From Apophysomyces variabilis (lineage: Eukaryota > Mucoromycota > Mucoromycetes > Mucorales > Mucoraceae), in the NCBI GenBank assembly GCA_002749535.1, contig MZZL01000386.1, positions 1 to 64,000 of the forward strand: DNA of 64,000 bases. The letters are read 5' to 3'. This document shows positions 12,501-24,298 of this stretch, in pieces. Position numbers and translations under genes: made by a program. Within the stretch, counting starts at the first letter, position 1; each line of letters starts with the position of its first letter. The notes below the pieces were generated by a model. The model was not told the origin of the DNA. It made no database searches and saw only the letters and a program-made list of their open reading frames with translations.

Positions 12501-15500
12501 TATGGTAAATAACACCACAAATTATGGCAAATAATCAATGCTTACATCTTTGTTGATTGCTTCTGTCACTTCTTGAACGATTTTAACGAGGATTGGTGTC
12601 ACTAAAATTGTAACGGGGCTTGTAGCTTCTAGGACTGTAGTTGCAGTAACCTCATTTCCTTTGCTGTCGTTGTTCTCTTCATCATTGTGTTCTGATGGTT
12701 CATCCAGCTCATAATCCGACTCTGGAAAGTATGTATTTGTCCAAGATTCTGTGCGAAACGGCGTCGAAGCATGACCCTGCTTCGTCGAATCCTCCTATAT
12801 TTAGCACATTAGACACTAAGGTTTTTAAAGCAGTAATACTCACATTATGAGGAACAAAAGAAGTTTTCGGTGGGGGGAGATAAGGATGGAAAAAACTGCG
12901 GTTATGACCGGTCAGTGGCGTTGCACGCTTCATCGCATATCTCTGAAGATAGCCACTGTAAGGAATAGATGGTGGTATAGATGATTCTGTGGTCAGCTTT
13001 GGTGGCTGTTCAAGGTTTGGTTCACCGAGTAACATTGCTTCGTCTAGTTTGAAAATACGTGTTATAAATACAATTGCGCGCCTAGTAGCATATGTACCTT
13101 CACTAATCGATGCGTCACTCATGCCTTCTTCTGCACCATAGTCAGAAGAATCGGACGGAGGGATTTTTTGGATCGTTGGATATGTGTCATCAGAGTTGGC
13201 GGTATAGAACGATTCGTTGTCGCGAGATATCGTGCTTTTCAGAGAGCGTACGTCCGTGTGCAAGCTATAATAAATGTTGTTAGCAATCCATTTAATGCAG
13301 TGCCCTGCCATAGTCTTACCCGACATGTTCCTCGTCAGAATCGTAAGAACTTTCGTCGCTGACAGTCCAGTCACCCACATATGATGCCACGCTAGGTGCA
13401 TCACTCGCTGCTCTATAATTTCTTAGCCGCTCATCACCACTGCGTTCCATAGTGAGGCATGATGATGTCTCACAGATGCTCCGTGTTTCTTGTCCACCTT
13501 CTGTATAAATGGATCCTTCAGTCCATGCTCTATTTTCTTATTTTCCTTACCATTATGGTACGATCTGAAAGGTGGGGCATATATGACACCGACGTGATAA
13601 TCATGAGTTGTACGGGCAGAAGCTTATAGTAACATTGAAAGTTATTTACGATTTGAATCTTGCAGTGTCAAATTATTAATACTTACATTGAGATTTATTG
13701 TCAGTTTCATACAAGTACGTACACCGGCGGGTAAAAGCATCTTCTTCCCGAATAAACTTCTGCTGCTTTGCTCTGTTTCTACGCCAATCTTTTGTATGTC
13801 GAAACACGGTGATGTTCATGCCCATCTCCATTTTCGCCACTTCAACCCAAGAAAATTCGTCGTCCTAAGACCTTTATAAGATTTTTTTGTGAAGTATGAT
13901 TTAATCTCTACCTGTCTTGATGGTTCTTCGTTGGCTAGACACTTCGCAAGGATGGTAGGGACTTTAAGCCCAATTTTTTGGCTGTATCTCTCGTTAATCA
14001 AATTATCAAACTCTGCGTTGACGCCATCCATTAACTGGATTTCTGTAGCACTATTATAGCTCATGAGGAATATATCCACTTCCCGAACCGAAGCTTTGAC
14101 GAATGTAACATCAGGCAGTTCTGCAGGCATCATTTCTGCAGGTACTGCATTGTCTTCGTCGATCAAATTGTAAACAAACGTTTGGGCAAAGTTTGTAGCT
14201 CCCAGCAAGAACGATGGTTTTAACTCGCCAGTAATGCGCCCGACATCAAACTGCCAATTACATAGATACGTAGCAGTCTCGGGCAATGGGCCGAATAAGC
14301 GATGAGCGTAGATATTGGTTTCTATCATTCGCATAAACATGCGTCGTCGTAGTAGATTTGCTTACCATCAATGTATATATAGTTTCGAGTGTCACGAGCA
14401 TTTTTCACTCTGAACGGGCCACGCTTTGTATTTGGATTGGGATTACTGTCGCGTGTCCAAGTAATCGGACTGATATTCACATGCATATCTATTTGCTTGG
14501 TTAGATTGTGTCTGGATTGATTCGCGAATATAAAATATTACCCATATAGATGTCAAGATTGCGAAGTTCTAGTTGAAGCTCCTGAAACTCTAACTGGGAA
14601 TATTGTGTACAATCGTACAGATTTTCCAGCAGAGTCAATGCTCCGTCCTGTACTTCCAAGAGCACGTACACCTCGAAAGGATCTTGTACCGTCTATAAGC
14701 AATATTAATGCTTGCCGCTATTGTTCTCTTCGAAGTGTACTTTTGATTCGGCTTGCTTTCTCTTCATTTCCTGCCATTCTTCGGGATTGCTTCGTCGTTG
14801 CCGATATTCATCGATAGTACAAAAGTTTAACCAGCTACCAACGTAGTTGTCCTTCAAAATAAAAAGATAACGAATCACAGTGCCAAATAGTTTCACCGTA
14901 ACGCCGTCAAGCTATAACATGAATGGTTCAGCTGATGGTCTCAGAAGAAAAGGCATGCACAAACCTTGATATGTAAATTCAGTGTCTCTATGTGCCGCAT
15001 AACATCGACATCACTGTAAAACTCATACGATCCATTTATTGCTACGTTTACGCTTACGCCGAACTGTGCGTTGTCTTCTTTCAAGAATGCATTAAGGGTA
15101 TGGGATGTCTGCAACGATATCCCCACTTTGCATTGTTGGACCTAAATTGAAGGTTGAAGTCGATAGTGAGCTATTAGTAAATCAGCTAATGATCTTCCTA
15201 CATCTGCTTTGAACCGGATGACGTTAACTTCAGGCTTGTATTCATTAAATGGTAATGTTGCATTAAAACGAAGCTCGTGTGAATTAAGCTTTATAAATGC
15301 TACAGAAAATAGGGTTAATCAAAATTTGTGAATCGAAGAACTCACCGTTATCGTCTATTGCATTTGGATTACTGATAATATTATGTTCATTAACACAGAG
15401 ATATATAAGCGGTTCTGTGAGATCTATGTTGAATGTATAGGTCATGGGTATAAAGTACAAAAGCTCGACCGGTGGAGTGGAAGCCCAATCTTTGATCATG

Positions 15501-17626
15501 TCCTGGAATAAGAACACATGATCCCGTAATAGGAACACTCGCGGCCGTTTCGCAGAGACATTGAAATCCCACACACGATGAGCATTCCATTTCAAGGGAG
15601 ACGGCATTGACAGGTGGATCTGTGCAAAAAAGCATATTTAGCGTGATAGAATATTGTTATCATTACCTAAATTACCTCAAATTTATCTGATTGTATCAGC
15701 GATGCGTAGTTGACACTAGTTGAAATATCCACGTTTTTCAGATCTATCTTAAGCGTAGAGATGCAGCCGTCTGATCCAATGACAAAGGGAGTAACAGACT
15801 TCAACGTGGATTCTTTGGCCGCTTTGACGTCAAGCCATCCATATGGCCTTGTATAGTAGCCATCGGGGCCGAGATCCAGCTCAGCAGACCCTAGCTCATA
15901 TTTCCAATCTTTCGATTTCTCCCTTGTTGGAATTCTCAGTGTTGCCTCCGTCATGAGCTCAACGTAAAGCTCAAATGCCGTTGCCAAGCGTAGCTGCCCA
16001 GGCACAAGTCGTGTAGTCGGTTGTGAATCTCGATAAGAGGTCGGGAAAAAGTAGTCTTGTATTAGAGCACTATATTGTTTTGTTTTCCTTTGCTTCAGTA
16101 CTATAATACTGCTCATTGACTCTACGTACCGATGGCGGTCCGTCCAGGGGCCATAATGTACCATAGCATTCCATAGTGAAAGACGAACACCCCACTCAGG
16201 TGGCAGACCACCATTTCCTACATCGATTCCAACACCTGCTGAGGCACTTGAGGTTTCCGTAGATGAACGGACAGGACCTTTTACAGAGTGAGCTCTTGCG
16301 TTGCGTTATAAATTGTTTTTGCACATACCGGGAGAATCAGCGTAAAAGGTGATAGCCATCTCACTGCATTCGAACACATTATTTACCCTTCCATACTCTT
16401 CATGGTATGTCGTGTTTTCCGTATCGTCCGGAACCGATCTCTCCCTTTTCGAGCGAAGTAGGTCATTCATGTGTAGTATTTCGCCATAATGCTTAGCTCT
16501 TGACTCGGAAAAGAACCACCTGAACGGACGAAGTAACCAATCCCATATGCTAAACGATCGGATGAACGGAAACAATGTGAGTACAAAATTGGCCTTCCGT
16601 GCGCGTGATGTGATCATCGTCTCACAAAAAATAGACTCTTCTTACCTTAGCTTGGTCGTCTGTGCCGTCTTGCGTTCTTCTGCAATGTTTGTGTAATCGA
16701 CATTATCCTTAAAACTAAGCTGAGGCTTCCGTAAGACCAGATCAATCACCGATTTGTAGTAGTCCATCGTTGTGCGAGACGCTACTGTGCTCCAGATACC
16801 ATTCGCTTGAGCAGCTTCAATAACAATCATCGTTGGTAATTCCGCATTGCCAATGATAAGCGAACCGGTAGTACATTCGAACTGAATTGGCATAAGCCGT
16901 TCTATAAGAGATGTTTCGATCCTGATCGGAGACTGGCTTTCTGCATCCAATCTAGCTCGTATACCTAAACCAGTAAGGCTTCTGTAGTTGCTGAACCCCT
17001 GGCTTACCATCCGTGTCTATCGGAGTATGCGGAGGTGATCGTTCAACCTGCATGCCAAGTGTTTCTTTCATTTTTTCGTAAACGGGTGCATTATTGTATA
17101 TAAAATATTCAAGGCCCTCCATGCTGCATACAATTCTGCATGGAAGTTTGCTATTGCCTAAAAGCATTGGCAGATCAGCAAAACGAGAAGAGTAAACGAT
17201 AAATCCTGCGCCAGATCTTGCCTGTCTTTCCGCTATTGCCTGATTCTCGGACATTCATCAACCAATAACGTACAGTGATATGCCCCTTAACGATAGATAT
17301 AGACTGATTGGTCGAGACATAGCGAAAGTTTTTGAAGAGTATGCGTGCTCCTAATAAGGTAACACGAATGGAGTCTGGCGCTGATGGTTAGATGAGGTGC
17401 GGATTGACAGTAACGACGTACCGATTTGTATGTACGCATTGTAACGCCTCCATGTATATTGATTGATGAGCCAAGTGAGCAGTTGAGCGACAACACGGTT
17501 GAAGTAGAATAAGAAGAACAGAACTACGACGATCACGACCCAGCAATAGACCACAAACATCCAAAAGTCTGAGATCGTTTGTGAATTAGAGGCAATAGGG
17601 ACCATGGCAGCCTCTACGAAGAACAT
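6515..17626 (-). CDS. CSF1: bridge-like lipid transfer protein CSF1 (BLTP1/KIAA1109 family)
   Basis: Giant protein of 3358 aa. Exons: 17626-17422, 17380-17198, 17157-17008, 16964-16646, 16549-16329, 16277-16130, 16069-15676, 15619-15346, 15299-15202, 15141-14965, 14911-14741, 14692-14542, 14488-14366, 14321-13912, 13864-13687, 13622-13551, 13527-13320, 13264-13098, 13043-12844, 12794-12546, 12493-6515. Family marks: an N-terminal membrane helix (about residues 22-42) followed by YFNRVVAQLLTWLI, then ILFKNFRYVS, KGHITVRYWL, LPCRIVCSMEGLEYFIYNN, RLSLWNAMVHYGPWTDR, DYFFPTSYRD and DEFSWVEVAKMEMGMNITVF. Yeast Csf1 is 2958 aa and human BLTP1 about 5000. Members form a hydrophobic groove carrying phospholipid between the ER and other membranes. 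Twenty short exons are followed by one 5979-base exon. The frame opening at 12484 begins with TTG and is just the last exon. Least certain junctions: the 40-nt intron 17197-17158 (donor GTTTAC), the 96-nt intron 16645-16550, and the choice between ATG 17626 and 17605. Confidence 0.92.
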
Positions 17627-18781
17627 GATAAGAGTACTAATGGTGGGTAAAACGAGTGGTCGGGTGATCTCTAGTCAAAGACACTGTACGCATGCAACTG
17701 AGGAGCGAATGAATAGGTAAGTCACAGCATCTTCGTTCCCATAAAAGGGGATCAATAGCTAGTACCTTTTCTGGAAGCCGATCAAAAAAAAAACTACCTT
17801 ATTCTAGCTATGAGAATAAAGAAAAGTTAGCCTTGTACCATATCTTTATGCGTTGTTCCATCAGATGATCATTTGAATAAGTGTCGAATAGCAACCACGA
17901 CATTGGAAGGCAATTGTAAGCATCAATTGACACCTCGGTTGTGCTATAAATCAGCCAATAAAACGTACAAATTCATTTTTCTGAGGAGAGTAGAGGTCCG
18001 TAACACTTTGATAGTAAACAGATATGCTCGCCAATAGGCATTGGCACGAAATGAATATGAAGAATAGACGAGTATTCGAATTCGTTTGCCAACTGAATTC
18101 TACAGCTGCCATTCGTTAGAATAGCTTTATGAATATTCGTGTTTGTTCGATTAATGTACAATAACAACGCCAATGTATCTGTTTTGCTTTGTATGTAGAT
18201 GCTTGTATAATATGGATCGGAAGTACCAAGAAAGCAGAGAAGCGGACTTGCAAATTGCATAAAAAGCTAAAGTTGTCACTTCACGTGTACTCGCTTTCTT
18301 TTTCTGCGATTTCACACCGATGCTTGCATGGAGTTGATGCGCAAGCTTCTTACAACTTCTGTCAGATTACTACTATTAGCTTACGAACTTTACCTAGTTC
18401 TGTTTCTGTGCATGCGATGATCGACACATGACAGGAGAAAACAAGAATATCGGAACAAAGAAATGATATTCGTATCCCTTCTTTAGTCGAGTGAATACGA
18501 ACCGACACGAAAAGATAAGTACTTTGCCCCCGTCCCTACACGCCGTCATTATGTGAAACGGGGAAAAGAAATAACGACATTTTTTCAATCGCAGTTGTTC
18601 ATGCTGTTTTTCTGCCTTTTCTGAAAGAGCAATCATTTCTTATAAGGATGGGGTAGGATGAGGTTCTGAAATGTATAGGGTTTGAGCGTAAGGTAGCATG
18701 GATGGGAATGCACACAGGTCAATAAAAAGAGACGCGAAGCGAACGGTAGCCTAAGCAAAGCTGAACACCTCGGATTTGTCC
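17627..18781. other. intergenic region upstream of CSF1
   Basis: Holds the CSF1 promoter at its left and otherwise only short, chance-like frames on both strands. No recognisable domain, tRNA or repeat was found. DNA just before 18782 may contain the missing upstream part of the nuclease-like fragment, but I could not extend that frame. Confidence 0.5.
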
Positions 18782-19164
18782 ATGTCATTTAGTTATGGCA
18801 AAATGCCGGAAGAAGGCTTGTCCATAGTAGAAATCAAACCACCTAAAAGAACCGGAAAGGGTCAAAGACCGGATTCCGTCAAGCTAGCGAACGAAATAAA
18901 GGATTCGACCTATAATATGATCCATGACGGAAAGGATGATAATCACGTTTGTGTAATTAGTGTACTCGAGGAAGATAATGTTGGAGCCAACTTTGAAATC
19001 CAGATATTCTGAATGTATACTTCAGGCTACCGATTCACCTTTGTGATGGGTCTCCTATACAAATCCATGTACCGTCTCAAACCGTTCACCGTATTTTGTC
19101 TACCAACAGATCGCCACGACGTTGCCCTTCTCCCTGACAGTTTGGAAGCCTTGTCAACAATGAA
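18782..19164 (+). pseudogene. fragment of a Mucoromycota-type PD-(D/E)XK-like protein
   Basis: From ATG 18782 one frame runs to an in-frame TGA at 19010-19012 and continues in the same frame to a GTAAGC donor-like site at 19165. Before the stop: SIVEIKPPKR (an E-x-K core) and KLANEIKDSTYNMIHDG; after it: SMYRLKPFTVFCLPTDRHD and ALLPDSLEALSTMK. The order, acidic-hydrophobic E-x-K strand, then a [L]-x-N/H-x-x-KDS helix, then a YR/YV strand followed by LP, repeats that in 42941-44514, so the two loci look like one family. The half that should carry R-P-D is missing upstream. The internal TGA plus the missing N-terminus point to a decaying copy. From memory, similar proteins are numerous in Rhizopus-type genomes; their function is not established. 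Confidence 0.5.
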
Positions 19165-19789
19165 GGTAAGCCAATTCCACTTGTACAACCTCTTCGCAGG
19201 TGCTTTGCATTGAACAAAACGAGAGCATGAGGCTATTTTGTGTCTATCGTGCTGTTTGCCTCTTACAATAAACCCTTCCGTATGAGTCCAGAAAATGCTA
19301 TGGACTTTAGACACTGATGGTTTGATGCATTGTTCTACTTGTTTTAAGACACTTTTGTCAAGTACAATATGAGTTGTTTCTACTCCGAAAGCAGGCTGCC
19401 TAGGAGATTCTCAGTCAATGGTCCTTAGCAATTTAGACAAGTTCTTGCAATTGCTTTTCTTATTTTATTTCTTCCAGTAATACGTATATACGAGACTATC
19501 TAGCAATGGTACAATCCGCTAGACTATTTGCTCTGCTTTCGTAGTTTATCAAGCAATCGATCCATCTCTACCCTCCTCGTCCCCATTCGCCTGCCTGCTT
19601 CTTCACATGGAGTGTAGTCTTTTCTGACTGTTGCCCCTACAAGTCTGTAAAGCTGCTTCCTTCTGCTGCACAAGTAAGACTTTTCTTGGATTCCGCCAAA
19701 AAAGTGCCACAGCTATTGTTTAGGAACTCCATATCCCGGTTATAAGGCAATCTTGGCGTAAACTTTGGTATGATGAAGATAGACATGCC
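19165..19789. other. intergenic region
   Basis: Only short chance-like frames. It separates the nuclease-like fragment from the secreted cysteine-rich gene, to whose 3' flank its right end belongs. No structured element was recognised. Confidence 0.5.
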
Positions 19790-20092
19790 TTAAGAAAGAC
19801 ATCCACACCGACCGTCCATGCAGTATCCCACAAGGTTTGGTGACAGATCTTGACAAATTGAGTCACATTCGTCATGGTTATCCTCATCGCAGCTTCCAAT
19901 TGCGACGTCCGTACAGTAGCATTGATCATAGATACAGATGCCATCGATTTGTTTTGCCTGTGAGCATGCCTCTGAGCAATCTGTCGAATCGCCTTCGACA
20001 GTACAAAGTCCCTTCCCGTTCAATTCGTAAGCATTGCCCGTAATCAAGAGCGTACTGACGATTAACAGAAGAAGGAGATGTATGCGTGTCAT
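19790..20092 (-). CDS. secreted protein with two tandem CS-alpha-beta (defensin-like) motifs
   Basis: Intronless 100-aa frame from ATG 20092 to TAA 19790-19792. Residues 1-21 are a signal peptide (basic start, Leu/Ile core, likely cut after GNA). The mature part has 12 cysteines in two equal sets: C30-x8-C39-x3-C43-x9-C53-x4-C58-x1-C60 and C68-x7-C76-x3-C80-x10-C91-x4-C96-x1-C98. Each set fits the CS-alpha-beta pattern C...CxxxC...C...CxC, and each has a gamma-core-like G-x-C (GICIYDQC, GYCMDGRC). Both domains are strongly acidic, unlike typical cationic antimicrobial defensins, so killing activity should not be assumed. It could be a secreted effector, inhibitor or self-signal. A TATA box and CCAAT box lie just upstream. 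The six-cysteine fold is inferred from spacing only. Confidence 0.8.
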   Translation of the reverse strand: MTRIHLLLLLIVSTLLITGNAYELNGKGLCTVEGDSTDCSEACSQAKQIDGICIYDQCYCTDVAIGSCDEDNHDECDSICQDLSPNLVGYCMDGRCGCLS

Positions 20093-20160
20093 TTGTGGAA
20101 AATAAAAGGAAGTAAAAGAGAAAGATAAAGTTAAACCTAAAAACCAAGGGAAACATCTCT

Positions 20161-20177
20161 CCTTTTATACCTCCATT
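20161..20177 (-). promoter_or_regulatory. TATA box with adjacent CCAAT for the cysteine-rich secreted gene
   Basis: On the minus strand TATAAAAGG is read from 20169 to 20161 and CCAAT from 20177 to 20173. The TATA box is about 70 bp upstream of the ATG at 20092, a normal distance for a fungal core promoter with a short leader. A strong TATA often marks a highly inducible gene. Confidence 0.5.
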
Positions 20178-23100
20178 GGAGTATTTCAAAGTACGAAAAA
20201 TGATCTTCTTTCAGGGATAAACGGTAAATTGGCCGACTGTCTTTTTTCCTCCATTGGCCTTTGGAAGACTGCATACAGTGTCTATGAAAGGTATAGGCTC
20301 GCTTGATTTTCTGCAACAGTTCTTTTTCTTCTCTCTTCTAATGTTGTTTGGCATAATATAGCAATCCATTTTGCTTAGTTTGTTTCCATATTCCCAATGT
20401 TCTATGGCGCTGTTTCGGCGTCTTACGCCTTACGCTTGATATGAGTAAATTTCCCTGGAGAAAAAAAAAAAGAATTCTCAAACTTTAGTGTCCCTAATGA
20501 CCCAAAATAGGAAAATTGTGCATGTTGCTTCCCCATCTCAGTTGACTGTGTAACGATCTATTTCCCAAAGATCAGCGTATTTCATATGCATATACGACAG
20601 GCGTGTTACTTCCAATTACGACTATTTTCCAACAGTACATAACTGTTTCATCTTAGCCGGTGCCGGCCAGATATTGATTAACATATTTAGCTAGCTTTTC
20701 TCTTCTCTTTTGACGTATGGCGCAAATAGCAAAAGCTCGGTTTAAGGTCACACGCGGACATCAGAAAAGGACAGCTGCCTTCAATTCGTAGCTAAACTGG
20801 CCAAGTCAGATGCGAACAGGCCACAAAAGCTTGGTTCATACTGACTCGAAATGAGTTAGGAATTGCGTTCCATTAAACGTTCTTGACTTTCTTACTGTAG
20901 GCTATGGGGGATGTTTTGCCCAGCTATCTTCTTCCATATGTTCTCTTGTAAGATAGCGATCGTGTGATTGTTACATATCTCCCGAGAGGAAATTGACCCT
21001 ATACCTGAATGGCTACTAATACTCTAGCATAAGCAGGTATAAGTACCTTAACACCTTAATGAAAATGCACGCTTAATCCTCGTATTCATTGCTCTCACCC
21101 TAGTTTATAGCTCGTCTGAAAAAAAAAAAAAAGGTACTCGTGGTGTAAGCCATCTAATTTTTCAGGGACAAACATATTAGCAAGGTTAATGTGCACTTAT
21201 AGGGTAGTCTCTGGGGAAAACAGTCAAGTGTAAAACCACGTTTAAATGGCTCTTTGCACCCACCAATGCTTGGCTTTGATTTTAGTATGTATATAGCCTT
21301 GATTAACCAATTCACGAAGCCTGAATGGGGGAAAACAACAGCTTATGCTGCATTTTACGTCTCTGGTAGTATCCATGATCCAACATGTACTCCTTTTTTT
21401 TTTTTTGGTTAACAAGACTCTTCTGTCCCAAACGGCCCTTATTGCTTCCAATGCCTTCGGGATGACTACATCTGCTGTCTATGTCAAAACAGGTACCATT
21501 CGTAGATAGGCACTGACAATATTAGAACGCGAAGGCTAAAATTCAAACCACTTGTCCTCCCAAAAAAAAAAGAAACAAATGAAATGTCTGTAACTTCTTT
21601 GAAGATGTGAAAAAGAAAGTTCTTGAAGTTCGTCGCATATTGTCATGTTCTGTGCTACAATGCATTTAGTAGTCTCTTGCGAGAAGTTGGCGTGCATCCT
21701 TACCTGTCTGCGCTTCAATTGACAGTTCTATAGAATCCGAATTGTAGCTAATGTAGAATGGTCTGCCTCAAAGCACAGACATTTTAGCCAAATTTGTGTT
21801 GTGCAACCAATCCAAGAAAACCCCGGACTACACATGTCTTTTTGTTATCCGACCTGAAATCGTTCCCTCTCATTCCTTATATCCGCTTGATTCGCTCAAC
21901 TAGGTTTGACTATCAGCTTAAATAGGAATTTAAGAAATTATAACTCATTACTAAACTGAGCGGATAATTTTGTTATGAACAAAGGAAGCCGGATAAAGAT
22001 AATTTTGTCTGCATGTACTTTTTCTTTCGTAAAATATCTGTCTATTGCAGATGACACTTCCTCTATGGCCCTAATATCAGGTTTGCTCTAATGCTTGACA
22101 AGTAATGGATGATATAAACAATTAGTTGCCTCTACTTACACATTGGTGTATATATATATATCTCCTTTTAGCATTATTTTCTGCAAGGCAATTAATGTAA
22201 ATAAGTTTGAAGATTATCAAACAGCATATGTAACACTAGGTTTAGAAAATACTTTATCTAGAAAACGCGGTATGCATAGTTAGTTATTCAGAAATACATC
22301 TTTTCATGCTACTCGCGTCTTATTTCAGTTTGTAAGATATTGAAATACTAAGCTATATCTAGAGTGTTAAGATTCACTCTAATACAAGCTCTTTCTACTT
22401 ATGCAGTTTTATGTCTGTTTTATCGTATGATTCATTTGTATCGTTCTATTAAGTAATAGTCAAGTGTCATCAAGAAAAAGAAAAATGTACTACAGCTTTC
22501 TAAGCTCGCAGTAAAGCACACAATGGCTGGACAGATTACGGTCAAAAAGTAGGTCATGGCATTGATGCGATGAGCATTCAGTATTGCAGCACATATTTTG
22601 GAACTATAGCTCTGTGAGAATAGAAATGCGGAAAGAAGAATTAGACCATATATATGGCGAAGTTTTACCATGTTACAGAAATGCTTCACTCTTATTGCTC
22701 TTAACAGATTACTTTTGAATGAGGTTCCATGTCATTTCCATTTTTACTTTGCTGATCGGCATGTCCAAATCTACCATTTAAAAGATCTATAGAAATTAAA
22801 TCTTTTGTTTTGTACATTATCTCCTAGATCTATTGATAAATGATTGGAATATGACTTTCTTTGCACTTTACTGCTTTAACCAGTTAATCTCAGTAAAACA
22901 GTGACGGCAATCTGAAGAATTTGACATTACTTTGAAGGAAATATCCCGTTTTGATAAGCTATTGACGCGTGCAGTGTTTGTATGGGGGTTGGAAGTACAC
23001 GTTAGGGATAATAAAAGACATTAGCAGAACCAATACTAGAAAAGGTATACAGACAAGAAAAAGATCTCGATAAAATAGATATACTAAGCGATGGCAGAAG

Positions 23101-23797
23101 GGTACAATGAAATAGGATCTCAAAAGGCAATACAAAATATGACACAATAAGCCTATTGCTAGTTACTTGTTTCAATGATTGTCCAATGATCCAATGACAA
23201 CAATAACTCAACAACAGCTAAAGCAAAACAACAATAAAGAAGTTTACAAAGGGAAGATACAAAAAAAAAAGGACAACCAACTGAATAAGTACAATCTAAG
23301 TGTAGAATGCCACTTGTTCAATTAAGCAGAAAGGGTGTGGTAAAATTTGGTGTGGTTTTTCCTATCGGATCCCACTATATTTATTTCCATTGCCTTCAAG
23401 AAAACTAAGTTTGTCCTAAGGCCAAAGACATATTAAGACTACCAATAGAAAAATGATGATAATAAAAGATACAAAAGGCGAAATTGTGTCGATAGGTAAG
23501 GTCCATGGATGTACTTGAGAGACAGATGTCGTGTGTAATTTATCACGACGTGTTACACCCAGTTTTATACACTGCATTGTTAACTTCAGGATTATTCAGT
23601 TGTTTTCGTTTTCCGCTCGCGCACCCTCTCTCAGTGCACCCTGATTAGGTGCACTACAACCGGTGTAATTGTTGTGTGCGTAAATCTGTTCATCGTGAAT
23701 ACTCGGGACATTTCCTGTGATTTCGATGCCAATTACATGTTATGTTGGTCCTGTGTATGGCCAGAAAAAATTTCAACAGATCGTGTCATTATCATCT
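20178..23797. other. gene-poor region, 3.6 kb
   Basis: I see no gene here. Open frames are short, hydrophobic or Lys-rich, and mostly lack ATG starts (for example 22432-22689 begins with GTG). There are several A/T homopolymers and a TATATATATAT run near 22151. Base composition is AT-richer than around the genes. Old transposon remnants may be present but too decayed to identify by eye. Confidence 0.5.
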
Positions 23798-23871
23798 GAT
23801 TCCTTGGTGTAGTTGGTTATCACGTCTGTCTAACACACAGACGGTCGCCAGTTCGAATCTGGCAGGAATCA
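23798..23871 (+). tRNA. tRNA-Val (anticodon AAC)
   Basis: Cloverleaf read directly: acceptor stem GATTCCT pairs with AGGAATC; D-arm contains the A-box-like TGGTGTAGTTGG; the anticodon loop CTAACAC carries AAC; the T-arm holds GTTCGAATC (B box). The discriminator base is A and a T6 run follows at once, a normal RNA polymerase III terminator. No intron. It stands alone in gene-poor DNA. Confidence 0.95.
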
Positions 23872-23872
23872 T

Positions 23873-23878
23873 TTTTTG
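23873..23878 (+). terminator. Pol III T-run terminator of tRNA-Val
   Basis: Six consecutive T directly after the discriminator and one further base of the tRNA, matching the RNA polymerase III termination signal on the non-template strand. Confidence 0.8.
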
Positions 23879-24298
23879 GCTTTTTCATTTTTTTGTCTGG
23901 TCCAATCAGATTGCCGGATTTCCTCTAACAATTTGCATTTAGCCTGTCGACCGCCTTGCCCATGCATCAACAGTATCACCTTTTCTCTATTTAAGAATAA
24001 CTTTTGGTTCCTCAGCTACGCATTTCCATTGGCTCAATGAACAGCTTTTAGAATTGTGATTGACAGCTGATTAAATGCTGGGATGCTGAGATATTTATTC
24101 TGCTCTCATCATTTGTTGGCGGTACATTCTGAGTATATGAAGTTTTCACTATTTGCTCCGCTGTTGCCAAGAAAATCAGTCAATTAGCGTGTGGGACAGA
24201 ATATACAAAGCGAGGCCCGAAGGGCCGAGCCTAATTCTTAGAGAGACACATGCACATATACGTACACTCTTTATTTTTAATTTCTGATTTGTATTTAC
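23879..24298. other. intergenic stretch with a GC-rich hairpin
   Basis: No coding content seen. Contains a perfect inverted repeat GGCCC-GAA-GGGCC at 24214-24226 within otherwise AT-rich DNA, 70 bases before the helicase relic. Confidence 0.5.
24214..24226. repeat. GC-rich inverted repeat (5-bp stem, 3-base loop)
   Basis: GGCCCGAAGGGCC is a self-complementary hairpin sequence, flanked by GA and GAGCCTAATT. Helitron 3' ends carry a GC hairpin shortly before CTRR; here CTAA follows only four bases after the stem, so the fit is imperfect. It could also be a solo repeat from another element. Confidence 0.45.

Noticed and set aside
17240..17273. A 34-nt intron in CSF1 from GTACGT at 17273 to CAG at 17240
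   Set aside because: It would delete the conserved VRYWL residues; the alternative junction at 17197-17158 keeps them and restores NSKLPCRIV.
22432..22689. 85-aa hydrophobic frame resembling a secreted protein
   Set aside because: Begins with GTG; the only in-frame ATGs leave an unremarkable hydrophobic stretch in AT-rich DNA.
24214..24232. Definite Helitron 3' end
   Set aside because: Hairpin-to-CTAA distance is only four bases and the hairpin lies on the wrong side of the helicase remains; kept only as a finding.
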